DNA of 64,000 bases, taken from contig CALFMO010000068.1 of the NCBI GenBank assembly GCA_937879855.1, positions 1 through 64,000 on the forward strand, written 5' to 3'. The DNA is from an uncultured Acidobacteriaceae bacterium (GTDB lineage Bacteria > Acidobacteriota > Terriglobia > Terriglobales > Acidobacteriaceae). The notes below the pieces were generated by a model. The model did no database searches. It saw only the letters and a program-made list of their open reading frames with translations, and was not told the origin of the DNA. Both the position numbers and the translations under genes were made by a program. Of this stretch, positions 6,606 through 15,467 are shown one piece after another; the stretch's first letter is position 1, and each line of letters begins with the position of its first letter.

Positions 6606-9107
6606 TTATTTGCGGCCTAACAGGCGGATGCGGGAAGTGAAGGCGCGGCCTTCGCAAGCGGTGAAGGTGGGCTGCGGATGGGTGGAATCGACGATGTTGT
6701 CGACTACGAAGGGGTTGCAGCGGCCGTTGATGTTATCGAATCCGCCGCGCAGGGCGAGGTAGTAGCCAAAGAGGTGAAAGCGTTTTTCCAATTGGAGGTT
6801 GAGAGAAAAATAATATGGGAAACGCTGGGCGCCAGGTGAGCCGATAAGTTGTTGCTGGTCGGTGAGCAGGTTGTAGGGGAATCCTGAGCGGCCTTCGAGG
6901 GAATAGGCCACTTCGAGTTGGTGGATGATGGGCAATTTGAATAACGGAAAGTATCCCCAGGAGAGGAAGCGGTTGGGCGTGTCCCAGGGATAAGGGCCAG
7001 GTTGCTGCGGACTGAGGATGGGGCTGTCGACGTTGAAGTCGAGGGCTTGGTTGGAGTGGGCGCTGGAGCGGGTGTAGGAGCCCATCAGCATGTAGGTTTC
7101 GCGGAAATTGTGGCGGAGAGAAATTTGCAGGGCATGGTAATGATCTTCACGCGTGTTCTGGAGAAAGTAGTGTCCGTCGGAAGCGTTGTTGAGGGTGTTG
7201 TAAACGAATCCGTCTGCGCCACGGCGATCGAGGAATTCGGCCTTCAGATAAATTGCGGCGGGGAGTTTCTTTTCGAGGGCGACGCTCCAGTTGAGGAAGC
7301 GCGGAGCTTGCAGCGTGTTGCTATTGACGGTGAAGGAAGTGGTCACCGGGCCGGTGGTGGTGATGCAGTTCGCGGTGCACGTGGGATTGGGGATCGAATA
7401 AAAAATGTCCTGGCGCGTTCCGGCGTAGGGACGAGCGATCAGAAAGATCGGAGTGGCATCGTAGACCAGGCCGATGCCGGCGGAAAGCTTGGTATTGCCG
7501 GAATTATCGAGGACATAGGTTCCGGCGAGGCGGGGAGAGAAGACGGCGTGGCGGACGATTTTGTCCCAGTCGAGGCGGATGCCGGGCGCGATCAGCAGGC
7601 GATCGGTGAGCAGCCAGCGATCTTCGGCGTAGACGCTGATTTCGGTGTTGAATTGCTCGTGTCGTGGAGCAGGGCTGAAAGTGGAGTAGCGAGTGCACGG
7701 AAATTTCGCGTTCTGAGGCGCGGTGAAGCAGAGGTCGGGCGAAGTTAGCGTGTTGTTTCCGCTCAGGAATGAAATCGGCTGGCGGAAGAAGTGCGCATCG
7801 TAGGAAATGCGGTCGAGGTCGACACCGACTTTGAAGTCATGGCGGCCATGCCACTGGCGGGGCGGCAGAAATAGGTTGGATAGCGCTTGCCAGCGGTGGG
7901 CGTGCGTGTCGTCGTCGAGATAGTAACTGCCTCCGGCGGTGGTGGGATTGAGAAAGTAGGAAAGAGAGCCGTAGGGATTGAGCTCGGCGCTGTATTCGGC
8001 GAAGGCCAGGCCGGTTTCGAGCAGCTGGCCTCCGGCGAAGTAGTGCTGATCTTTGGCGCTGGCTGCGTAGGCGGTCTCAACATTTTTCGGATTCGACAGC
8101 TGCGGGCTTTGCGGCGAGAGGAACGCGTACTGGTCGTGGAGATAGTTGGCAAGAAAGCTGCCAGTAAAAATGTTGCGGCTGGTGATGTTGGCCTGAATCT
8201 TGGCGAGATTTCCAAGGCGCCAGATGTGGTCGTTATCGGCGTTAACGGGAAGGGCGGTGTAGACGAGGTTGTCATATTCTCCGTCGAATGCGTTGTAGAA
8301 CCAGATCTTTCCTTTTTCGACTGGACCGGAGAAGGTGAAGCGCGGAAGAAATTGATCGAATCGCCACCCGTGTTTGTTTTGCAGCGACGGAAGGAAATCG
8401 GTGGCGGCGAAGCGAAAGTGGTCGTCGCCGATGCCGGTGTTGAGCCTGAGCAGCCCGCCGGAACCTTTACCGGCCTCGGCAGGCTCGCGCGAGGGCTCGA
8501 CCTGAATTGAGCGGAAAGCGTCGGTGCTGACGCGGATCAGGAGCAACCCGTTGGCAGGTTGGGTGATGTTGAAGCCGTCGAGCAGCGTGACGGTTTGGTA
8601 GGTTTGGGCTCCGGCGACGTGCGGCTGGCCGGATTGATCCTGCACGACCCCAGGAATGAAGTTGAGCACATTGCGGAAGTCGTGCGTGCCGGGATAGACG
8701 ATGTTGATGACGTCGAGGCCGCTGATAGTTTCTTGCGCGGCGATTTGCGAGGGATCGATAGCGGGAGGGGATTCGTGGACGTCGACAATCTCGCGGACTT
8801 CCTGCTGGTGCGAGATGACGACCTCGATGGTGGAATTCGGTGCAATCTGGACAACCGGCTGCACTGTCGCATAGAAGCCCTCTTTTTCGACGCGAAGTTG
8901 ATACTGGCCCGGAACGAGCCCCGGGAAAGAGCAGCGACCATTGAAGTTGGTCTCGCAACGGACTGCGGGTAACGATGGCAATTGCAGGAAAACACGCGCG
9001 AAACGGACAGCGACTCCATTTTCATCGGTGACGGCGACGGTGGGAGCTGTGACGGACTGCGCCGCGGCAGTACAGACGAGGGCGAGCATAAGGAAGAGGG
9101 CACGCAT
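6606..9107 (-). CDS. TonB-dependent receptor with carboxypeptidase-regulatory N-terminal domain
   Basis: An 833-residue outer-membrane receptor of the acidobacterial TonB-dependent type. A signal peptide (about residues 1-16, ending AAAQS) is followed by an Ig-like carboxypeptidase-regulatory domain (about 20-95, with FPGLVPGQYQLRVEKEGFY), a plug (about 105-230, with PGVVQDQSGQPHVAGAQTYQ and LLDGFNITQP), and a beta-barrel rich in alternating aromatic/polar strands. There is no adjacent TonB, ExbB or transporter gene, so the ligand is unknown; oligosaccharides or peptides are common guesses for this class. The C-terminus ends IRLLGRK rather than the classical terminal Phe. The ribosome binding site before the ATG is weak. 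Single-gene transcription is likely. Confidence 0.88.
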   Translation of the reverse strand: MRALFLMLALVCTAAAQSVTAPTVAVTDENGVAVRFARVFLQLPSLPAVRCETNFNGRCSFPGLVPGQYQLRVEKEGFYATVQPVVQIAPNSTIEVVISHQQEVREIVDVHESPPAIDPSQIAAQETISGLDVINIVYPGTHDFRNVLNFIPGVVQDQSGQPHVAGAQTYQTVTLLDGFNITQPANGLLLIRVSTDAFRSIQVEPSREPAEAGKGSGGLLRLNTGIGDDHFRFAATDFLPSLQNKHGWRFDQFLPRFTFSGPVEKGKIWFYNAFDGEYDNLVYTALPVNADNDHIWRLGNLAKIQANITSRNIFTGSFLANYLHDQYAFLSPQSPQLSNPKNVETAYAASAKDQHYFAGGQLLETGLAFAEYSAELNPYGSLSYFLNPTTAGGSYYLDDDTHAHRWQALSNLFLPPRQWHGRHDFKVGVDLDRISYDAHFFRQPISFLSGNNTLTSPDLCFTAPQNAKFPCTRYSTFSPAPRHEQFNTEISVYAEDRWLLTDRLLIAPGIRLDWDKIVRHAVFSPRLAGTYVLDNSGNTKLSAGIGLVYDATPIFLIARPYAGTRQDIFYSIPNPTCTANCITTTGPVTTSFTVNSNTLQAPRFLNWSVALEKKLPAAIYLKAEFLDRRGADGFVYNTLNNASDGHYFLQNTREDHYHALQISLRHNFRETYMLMGSYTRSSAHSNQALDFNVDSPILSPQQPGPYPWDTPNRFLSWGYFPLFKLPIIHQLEVAYSLEGRSGFPYNLLTDQQQLIGSPGAQRFPYYFSLNLQLEKRFHLFGYYLALRGGFDNINGRCNPFVVDNIVDSTHPQPTFTACEGRAFTSRIRLLGRK

Positions 9108-9232
9108 GCCAAGTGGAGGCTATTTTACTGTTGGATGCTGAGTCGCTGGCGTTGTTTTAGAGGTTCGAGGGAGGCGGTGAGAGCGGGGCCGAATACCGCC
9201 ATTTTCCGGGCCTTAACGAGGATATAGGGTAT

Positions 9233-9260
9233 TTGAAAATTCAGAGATCTGGGATATACT
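9233..9260 (+). promoter_or_regulatory. Sigma-70-type promoter
   Basis: TTGAAA at 9233-9238 and TATACT at 9255-9260 are separated by 16 bases, close to consensus in both boxes. Initiation would be near 9267, about 20 bases before the ATG of the small gene at 9288. This is the best sigma-70 match I found in the window. Confidence 0.6.
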
Positions 9261-9287
9261 TTTGAAACCCGCTCCAAGGATTTCTTC

Positions 9288-9509
9288 ATGCATTGCCTCA
9301 CCTCCGCGCAAGCCCTGCAGCTTGCCGCCGATTTCGCACTCACCGCCGACTATATCCGCGCAGCCGAAGCTACCGATAGCCAAACCCGAGCCAGTTTGCT
9401 GGAAACAGCAAGCCGGGCGGCATTCTTGAGGGCTCAAGCCATTGCCAGGGACGAAGCAATTCGTTCAGTTTTTGGCCACAGTTTCCGCCACGCGTTTGCG
9501 ATGGCTTGA
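9288..9509 (+). CDS. Small hypothetical protein, 73 residues
   Basis: Not recognised. The 73 residues are Ala-rich and look fully helical (LAADFALTADYIRAAEATDS, then LETASRAAFLRAQAIARDEA); there is one Cys near the N-terminus and no signal peptide or membrane segment. Support comes from context: a near-consensus promoter about 20 bases upstream, AAGGA 7 bases before the ATG, and a clean stop before the convergent GerMN gene. It could be a small regulatory or structural helical protein. No function is claimed. Confidence 0.55.
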   Translation: MHCLTSAQALQLAADFALTADYIRAAEATDSQTRASLLETASRAAFLRAQAIARDEAIRSVFGHSFRHAFAMA

Positions 9510-9558
9510 TCACTAACAGGTCGGTAATCTTTCTCCCGTTACTACAAACTTCTTGTTG

Positions 9559-10158
9559 TCATTGCGCCGACTGCAACTGCGCGGCCAACTGATTCACCGC
9601 GGTGACATCGTAGAACGAGGAAAGATCGGCGTGTCCAGCCAGCGTCTCGCGCTCCTTGCCGTCAACGAGGATTTTCACTTTCACAATGCCCTGCGTGTTG
9701 GCCGAAACGGTGTGAATCAGCGATGCCACGGTCAGTTCCTCGACGAGAACTCCCGAGCGATGGGTATTGGCAAAGGCGGAGTTCAAATCGATGACGGCGA
9801 CTCCAGGATCGACCAGAAAGACGCTACGAATGTCGGCCCCGGAACCCAGCACGTGCGGCGAGGACTTGTCGAGATAGAGAGAGAGCAAAGCGCGCAGAAG
9901 TTCTTCAGCGCGCTGCTGCCGTCCTGAAGACAGTGGAATCTGCGCCGCCTCCGGGCGCAGCCCGCCAGTGTCGTCGTGGGCGACAAAAAGTGTAACGCGC
10001 TCCGTAGGCCCGGCCACCGGAGGCGCCAGCGGGCGAGTGTCGGCGGCAGCGACCGGAGTGGCAACGGCAACGGTGCGCATGTGCCACGCGTACAAACTTA
10101 ATGTCAGCAGGGTGAGTAGCAGCACAGCCATGGCGATCGCTAATTGCCGAGAAATCAT
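9559..10158 (-). CDS. GerMN-domain envelope protein
   Basis: A 199-residue exported protein with an N-terminal membrane segment (AIAMAVLLLTLLTLSLYAW, about 8-26) and one GerMN domain (about 55-190), known from spore-germination protein GerM and from lipoproteins of non-sporulating bacteria. The domain core is RAEELLRALLS, VFLVDPGVAVIDLNSAF, and VEELTVASLIHTVSA. In this lineage it is not evidence for sporulation; a cell-wall role is likelier because an N-acetylmuramoyl-L-alanine amidase gene lies 25 bp upstream in the same direction. The start at MISRQLAIA is preferred because GAGG lies 8 bases upstream; the longer open frame would overlap the amidase. Confidence 0.85.
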   Translation of the reverse strand: MISRQLAIAMAVLLLTLLTLSLYAWHMRTVAVATPVAAADTRPLAPPVAGPTERVTLFVAHDDTGGLRPEAAQIPLSSGRQQRAEELLRALLSLYLDKSSPHVLGSGADIRSVFLVDPGVAVIDLNSAFANTHRSGVLVEELTVASLIHTVSANTQGIVKVKILVDGKERETLAGHADLSSFYDVTAVNQLAAQLQSAQ

Positions 10159-10183
10159 GGCTTGGGCCTCGTGGTTTTCCCCG

Positions 10184-11689
10184 TCATTGTGCGGCTCCCA
10201 GTTGATCACGGGTGGCGGCGATCGCAGTCGCCACCGCGCTGGTGACGAGTTGCTGGTAATCGGGCGCGGTGAGCTGGGAAGAGTCGGATCCCTGGGGCGC
10301 GACTTCAACCGCCAAGGCCGCTCCGGTGACGTTATTCAGTGGCCGAAGCGGCGCGACCAGGGTGCGCACCGGGATCTGGCGTCTCTGCATTTCGGCGGCG
10401 ATGGCATTGGCGGTGCTTTGACTCAGCGGCAATGAATCGTGCTGAGCGGTCGTCCAGGAACGGAAAGCTCCGCGATCGTCGCCGCCGAAAGGAAGCAACG
10501 CGGTGTAGATGCGAACCCCGTGACCGCTGGAAGCCGCGTGCAGCGCAACATAGATGGCGGCACGGTCAGCATTGGCGAAGACGGCTCGCTGGTCGAGGGA
10601 GAGGTTCGCATCGGAGTCGCGCAGCACCAGCGTCGGAATGCCGCGGCTCTCCAGTTCCTGGCGCAGGCTCCGCGCTAGCGCGACGGTCACATCCTTCTCC
10701 ATCAGGGTCGGGCTAAGCGCTTCTCCGTGGTCGTCGCCGCCATGGCTAGCATCGACCACAGCAAAATAGCGGCGTGCGGACGGGAATGGTGCAACTGCCG
10801 GCGCTACCGCTGCGGGTGCTGGTTGGGCTGGCGTGGGCGGCGTTGCGGCCGTGGAAGGAGTCGCGCCCGGCGCAGGCGATGACGCTGTCGAAGATGGAGC
10901 GGCGGACGTGGCTGTTGAAGAGATCGTAACTGTGCGTCCGTCGCGGCTGAAGCTGGCGATCACCGGGATCGAGGCATTGACGGTAAGAACAGCCGCACCG
11001 TTGCCTTCGCTATAGATGGCCGACGGGATCGCCTTGTTGCCGAAGGTGAGAGTAGGCGAAGCGGGGGCGACCAAGGGTTCGCGCGCGAAGGTCATGCGCA
11101 GCGCTCCAGGTTCGGTAGCCACGCTGGGATTTACCGGAGCCGTGAAATGAAAAACGAGACGCGGGGGATTGTCGGCGGTTAGAGATGCGGTGAAGTGTGT
11201 GGCCACGCTGCCAATGAAGAGGCGCAGGGATTCTTCGTGCAGGATAGCCGGGCCTCCAAGGAAGCGCGGTAGTAGGGAACTCAACGAAGCGACCGGCACA
11301 AGCCCGCGATTATTTTCCACGTAGAATCTTCCTCCCAGGTCGGCGTCGCGGCCCTGCACCCGGGCGCGAGTCTTGCCGACCTGGAAATCGCCGTCCACAT
11401 TGTTGTAGCGCAGACGCCATCCGCCGCGATTGTCGGACTTGGCGCTGACCTTGCCTAAAGGTTCGAGCACTTCGAGCAGGCCTACATAATCGCGGCCATC
11501 TTGTTGCACGATGGGAAGCGCATAGTTGGCGGCGACGGAGTAAACGGAAAGGTGCTTCCCGGGCGCGGCGCCCGACAAAAAGATCGCGTAGATCAGGATC
11601 GCCGCGAAGATTGATATACCCGCCGCAGATGGGCGAGACGCGCGCCGAAATGGGACGCCGCCGCCACGGACGCGATTAGTCCAGCGCAT
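10184..11689 (-). CDS. N-acetylmuramoyl-L-alanine amidase, Amidase_3 family
   Basis: A zinc amidase that cuts the bond between N-acetylmuramic acid and the stem peptide in peptidoglycan. The 501-residue protein has an N-terminal membrane segment (IFAAILIYAIFLSG), an AMIN/copper-amine-oxidase-like N-terminal region (about 50-255), an Ala/Pro/Thr linker (about 260-300) and the catalytic domain (about 305-495). Likely zinc ligands are His in DASHGG (about 314), Glu in SPTLMEKDV and His in YVALHAAS; the late Glu is in ALAVEVAPQG. The usual DPGHGG reads DASHGG and SIHANA reads ALHAAS, a mild departure from consensus. Its start overlaps the end of the DUF1015 gene by 14 bp, and the GerMN gene follows, so the three form an operon. 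Confidence 0.9.
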   Translation of the reverse strand: MRWTNRVRGGGVPFRRASRPSAAGISIFAAILIYAIFLSGAAPGKHLSVYSVAANYALPIVQQDGRDYVGLLEVLEPLGKVSAKSDNRGGWRLRYNNVDGDFQVGKTRARVQGRDADLGGRFYVENNRGLVPVASLSSLLPRFLGGPAILHEESLRLFIGSVATHFTASLTADNPPRLVFHFTAPVNPSVATEPGALRMTFAREPLVAPASPTLTFGNKAIPSAIYSEGNGAAVLTVNASIPVIASFSRDGRTVTISSTATSAAPSSTASSPAPGATPSTAATPPTPAQPAPAAVAPAVAPFPSARRYFAVVDASHGGDDHGEALSPTLMEKDVTVALARSLRQELESRGIPTLVLRDSDANLSLDQRAVFANADRAAIYVALHAASSGHGVRIYTALLPFGGDDRGAFRSWTTAQHDSLPLSQSTANAIAAEMQRRQIPVRTLVAPLRPLNNVTGAALAVEVAPQGSDSSQLTAPDYQQLVTSAVATAIAATRDQLGAAQ

Positions 11690-12980
11690 AGATGGTCAAT
11701 CCACTGAGCAGCTTGGGGTAAAAGTCGGTGGACTTTTGGGGCATCACCTCTCCGGCAAACGCGATGTCGCGCACCTGCGCGACCGGGCACGGATTCATCA
11801 GGAACGCGATGGTGGCCACACCTTTGCGTACTTGATCCAGAGCCTCGGACGCGTCGCGCAGGTAAGAAAGATTCTGCTGGTTGCGGATCGATTCCTCGGA
11901 AAGATTCAAAACGCCTTCGAGCAGGGCTTTGTGCAGTTGCACCACGTCGAGCGCTTGCTGACGAGGCGACAGCCCGGCGAAGAATTTAGCGCCTGTTGTT
12001 TTCGGCGAATGCAGCAGGAAGGTGCGATCGGCCGTGACCGCCAGCAGAGCGGTTCCGGCCTGGCCTCTGTCGCGCAGCAGCGCAGTGGCGCGGGCGCCGT
12101 CGAGCGCCGCATCGACTTCTTCGACTTCAAAAAATCGTCGGCTGGATTTCTGAAATGCGTCCGTCGAGAACGAGCTTAGCGAATGCACCACACGATGCGT
12201 GGGCAGCACCAGCAGTCCCGGATCGTTCATGTTCACGAAGGTCATCATGACGAATTCGTAAGGTGCTTGCGGATTCGCATTCTCACCCGCTGCAGTACGG
12301 CATTCATCGCGAAAGTTGAGCGCCGTTTCGTAGCGGTGATGGCCGTCGGCAATGACCAGCTTCTTGTCGCTCATCTTTTTCTGAATGGCGGCAATCACAC
12401 CGGGATCTGAAATTTGCCAGACACGGTGCGTGACGTCGTAATCATCCGCCACGTCGATTGCCGGTACGGCGCTGCGCCCAGGTGCGAGCAGGGAATCAAT
12501 GTCCCCGGAATCTTCATAAAGCAGAAACAGCTGTTCGTAGTGCGCCCGGGTGGCGCGAAGCAGCTCGAGCCGGTCGGCCTTTGGTTTGGACAGAGTTTGT
12601 TCGTGGCGGAAGACGACCTTGGCGGAATAGTCCTCGACGCGACCCAGGGCGATGAATCCCTTGCGCTCGAATTTGCTTCCGGACGGGGCCGTGAAGGCCT
12701 GCGTATAGGCATAGACCGATGGTGCGGAATCTTGGCGGAAGATTCCTTCGGCGCGCCACTTCCGGGCATAGCCTGCGGCCCGAGTATAGACATTGTCCCC
12801 GGCATTCTCGTCGGCTGCGTGGCGGCCCAGGATAATGCGCACCAGGTTGTAAGGACTGGCCGCATAGTAGCGCTCCTGCATCGCGGGAGTGATCTTGTCG
12901 TAGGGCTGGGTGACGACTTGCTCAGCGGAAACCTTGTGCAAGTCATAGCGAAGAGCGCGAAACGGACCGATGTCTGCCAT
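11676..12980 (-). CDS. DUF1015 family protein
   Basis: A 434-residue cytoplasmic protein of the widespread DUF1015 family, whose function I do not know to be established. Family features visible: the N-terminal IGPFRALRY and VVTQPYDKITPAM, SPYNLVRIILG, and the central IADGHHRYETALNF (about 208-221), the most conserved motif. Length is normal for the family. It is the first gene of the leftward operon with the cell-wall amidase and GerMN genes. That pairing suggests co-expression, not necessarily a shared pathway. No strong ribosome binding site is visible before the ATG. Confidence 0.9.
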   Translation of the reverse strand: MADIGPFRALRYDLHKVSAEQVVTQPYDKITPAMQERYYAASPYNLVRIILGRHAADENAGDNVYTRAAGYARKWRAEGIFRQDSAPSVYAYTQAFTAPSGSKFERKGFIALGRVEDYSAKVVFRHEQTLSKPKADRLELLRATRAHYEQLFLLYEDSGDIDSLLAPGRSAVPAIDVADDYDVTHRVWQISDPGVIAAIQKKMSDKKLVIADGHHRYETALNFRDECRTAAGENANPQAPYEFVMMTFVNMNDPGLLVLPTHRVVHSLSSFSTDAFQKSSRRFFEVEEVDAALDGARATALLRDRGQAGTALLAVTADRTFLLHSPKTTGAKFFAGLSPRQQALDVVQLHKALLEGVLNLSEESIRNQQNLSYLRDASEALDQVRKGVATIAFLMNPCPVAQVRDIAFAGEVMPQKSTDFYPKLLSGLTIYALD

Positions 12981-13015
12981 GGGAAACTTTTGATTGTAAC
13001 AAGATAGCGGCTATC

Positions 13016-13050
13016 GCCGGGAAGACCCGCGCCAAGGGCGCTTTCCCGGC
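13016..13050. repeat. Nested hairpin in divergent promoter region
   Basis: GCCGGGAA (13016-13023) pairs with TTCCCGGC (13043-13050), and within it GCGCC pairs with GGCGC around a three-base loop. It lies between the leftward DUF1015 gene and the rightward VWFA gene and could act in the leader of either, or be another dispersed palindrome. Confidence 0.45.
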
Positions 13051-13187
13051 TGGGTCAGTTTCAAGACAACCCGCGTCTTCAAAGAAACAACCAAAATGCG
13101 GTTATGGAATTTGTCTCCGAATTTTGACAAAAATGACAGTGGCAAGGGGCGAAAGCTGTGCTAACATCCGCCCCAGTGAGGTATTTT

Positions 13188-14315
13188 ATGGCCCGCCTGG
13201 ATGGGCGTTGGTCATCTCACCCGATGGCCGAAGTTCGAAGTGGCTGTCAGGTTCTCCCTTGGGACCCGACTCGATCTGACTTGCGTCAAAAATCTTCCGC
13301 TATCTCCTCGCGGTGGAAATCCCTCAGTCTGACTTTGCTGGCGCTGGCACTCCTGGGAGTCCCCGCTCTCGGCCAAACCGGCGTGAACGATGTCCACGTG
13401 ATGCCGCGGGAAGTAGACAAGCCGGCAGATCCTCCTAAGCCGGAAATGTTGGCTTCCACCACGGGTCTGAGCGCGCATGTGCGCCCGATGAAAGTCGATG
13501 TGGACCTGGTATTAGTCCCGGTGACGATTACCGATCCTATGAACCGGCTGGTGACCGGCCTGGACAAAGCTAATTTCCAGCTTTACGAAGGCAACGCGTC
13601 GCAGGAGATTCGAACGTTTTCCAGCGAGGATGCGCCGGTCTCGCTGGGAGTGATCTTTGATTCCAGCGGCAGCATGGCCAGCAAGATGGACCGCGCCAAA
13701 GAAGCGGTGATCGAGTTCTTCAAGACGGCGAATCCGCAGGATGAATTTTTCATGATCACCTTCTCCGACGAACCGGAGGCGGTGAGCGACTTCACGAATT
13801 CGGTCGATGAGATTCAGAACAAGTTGGTCTTCGCGGTGCCCCGCCACCGCACCGCGTTGCTCGACGCAATCTATATGGGCATCACCAAGATGCGGCAGGC
13901 CAAATATGCCAAAAAGGCGTTGCTGATCATTTCGGACGGCGGCGACAATCACAGCCGTTACACGGAGAACGAGATCAAGTCGCTGGTGAAGGAAGCCGAT
14001 GTGATGATTTACGCCATCGGCATCTACGACCGCTACGCCTCCGCGATGGAAGAACGCCTGGGGCCGCAGCTTCTGAGCGACATCACCGAGCTGACCGGCG
14101 GACGGGCCTTTACCATCGACAATCCCAACGACTTGGGGGATGTGGCGACTAAAATCGGAGTTGAGTTGCGCAATCAGTATGTCCTGGGATATCGCCCGAA
14201 CAAAGTGGTGCGCGACGGCAAATGGCGTAAGATAAAAGTCAAGCTTCTGCCACCGAAAGGATTGCCGCCTCTACGGGTGTATGCCAGGACGGGATATTAC
14301 GCGCCAGCGGAATAG
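13188..14315 (+). CDS. VWFA-related acidobacterial secreted protein 1
   Basis: A 375-residue exported protein with a von Willebrand factor A domain of the acidobacteria-specific family (TIGR03436 type). A basic leader and hydrophobic segment (SLTLLALALLGVPALGQ, about 46-62) form the export signal. The VWA domain holds the metal-ion-dependent adhesion site DSSGS near residue 165 and LLIISDGGDNHS. The C-terminus has LRNQYVLGYRP and the family ending ARTGYYAP. The ATG at 13188 is preferred over an in-frame GTG 30 bases earlier because GTGAGGT lies just upstream. Role: protein binding at the cell surface or periplasm, details unknown. It overlaps the next, paralogous gene by 35 bp. Confidence 0.9.
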   Translation: MARLDGRWSSHPMAEVRSGCQVLPWDPTRSDLRQKSSAISSRWKSLSLTLLALALLGVPALGQTGVNDVHVMPREVDKPADPPKPEMLASTTGLSAHVRPMKVDVDLVLVPVTITDPMNRLVTGLDKANFQLYEGNASQEIRTFSSEDAPVSLGVIFDSSGSMASKMDRAKEAVIEFFKTANPQDEFFMITFSDEPEAVSDFTNSVDEIQNKLVFAVPRHRTALLDAIYMGITKMRQAKYAKKALLIISDGGDNHSRYTENEIKSLVKEADVMIYAIGIYDRYASAMEERLGPQLLSDITELTGGRAFTIDNPNDLGDVATKIGVELRNQYVLGYRPNKVVRDGKWRKIKVKLLPPKGLPPLRVYARTGYYAPAE

Positions 14316-15363
14316 GGTCACCAGACTTCTTCTCTTCATCTTTGTGATTTGGGCCGCGGTGCGCATGGTGACGCCCGTCTGGTCCCAATCGCCCGCGCCT
14401 CAGAATCAGACAACCCCAACCCCGCCACCTTCTGCTTCCCCCTCGCCGGCCGAGCCCCAGCAAACTCAGCCCAAGAAGGACGAGCAAGACCGTCACCTGA
14501 ACGACCAGGGAGTTTTCGTTTTCAAAAAAGACGTGGACGAAGTCCTGCTCCACGCCTCGGTCGTCGACGACAAACAGCACATCGTCACCTCCCTCGACCG
14601 CAACGCTTTCACCGTCTTTGAAGACGGGAAGCCGCAGAACATCATTTCGTTCCATCACGAAGACATTCCCGTTTCGATGGGCATCATCATCGACAATTCG
14701 GGGTCGATGCGCGAGAAGAGGAACAAGGTTAACCAGGCGGCGCTCAATCTGGTGCGATCGAGCAATCCGCGGGACGAAGTTTTCGTCGTGAACTTTAACG
14801 ACGAGTATTATCTTGACCAGGATTTCACCAACAATCTTCTGAAGCTGAAAGAAGCACTGGAAAAAATCGACGCCCGCGGAGGCACCGCGCTCTACGACGC
14901 TCTGGTAGCCTCGGCCGATCATCTGAAGCAGTTCGCCCGCCTCGATAAAAAAGTCTTGTTTCTGGTTACCGATGGTGAGGATAACGCCAGCAACGAGACC
15001 TTGGAGCAGGCCGTAAAGCAGTTGCAGCAGGAGAACGGGCCGTCGGTGTACGCCATCGGAATTTTGGGGGATGAGGAACATCCCAAGCGCGCCAAGCGAG
15101 CGCTGGAGATCATTGCTCAGCGCACCGGAGGAATTGCATTCTTCCCCAAGACGCTGGATGAAGTGGACGAAATCAGCCGGACGGTGGCGCACGACATTCG
15201 GAATCAGTACACGATCGGATACAAGCCCACCAATCCCCGGGGGGCGGGCGGCTTCCGCACAGTGCGCGTCGAGGCCCGGGCCAAGGGCCACGGCAAACTG
15301 ACAGTCCGCACCAAGAGCGGCTATTACGCCGGGACAGAGTCGGCAGCCAGCGGGAGGAAGTAA
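14281..15363 (+). CDS. VWFA-related acidobacterial secreted protein 2
   Basis: A 360-residue paralogue of the preceding gene. A signal or anchor segment (LLLFIFVIWAAVRMV) is followed by a Pro/Gln/Ser-rich linker, a beta-sandwich-like part (VLLHASVVDDKQHIVTSLDR), and the VWA domain with the metal site DNSGS (about 141-145) and FLVTDGEDNAS. It ends IRNQYTIGYKP and RTKSGYYAG like its neighbour. The ATG lies inside the end of the upstream gene (35-bp overlap) with no strong ribosome binding site, so translation is probably coupled. Duplication followed by divergence is the simplest history. Confidence 0.9.
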   Translation: MPGRDITRQRNRVTRLLLFIFVIWAAVRMVTPVWSQSPAPQNQTTPTPPPSASPSPAEPQQTQPKKDEQDRHLNDQGVFVFKKDVDEVLLHASVVDDKQHIVTSLDRNAFTVFEDGKPQNIISFHHEDIPVSMGIIIDNSGSMREKRNKVNQAALNLVRSSNPRDEVFVVNFNDEYYLDQDFTNNLLKLKEALEKIDARGGTALYDALVASADHLKQFARLDKKVLFLVTDGEDNASNETLEQAVKQLQQENGPSVYAIGILGDEEHPKRAKRALEIIAQRTGGIAFFPKTLDEVDEISRTVAHDIRNQYTIGYKPTNPRGAGGFRTVRVEARAKGHGKLTVRTKSGYYAGTESAASGRK

Positions 15364-15467
15364 GGGAGGACTAAAGCCGGAACCTATTCCGTGCTATGCG
15401 ACACGAGTAAACTCGTGTCCTTCCCGGCGCAGACTATTTCGAAGGGTGCCCGCGGAAGAGTGCATTC

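Noticed and set aside
9559..10158. GerMN protein as a sign of sporulation.
   Set aside because: GerMN domains occur in non-sporulating bacteria, and the operon partner is a cell-wall amidase; no other spore gene is visible.
15391..15467. Possible short gene or terminator between the VWFA pair and the M28 gene.
   Set aside because: Only a short dyad (ACACGAGTAAACTCGTGT) is present without a T-run, and no gene fits.
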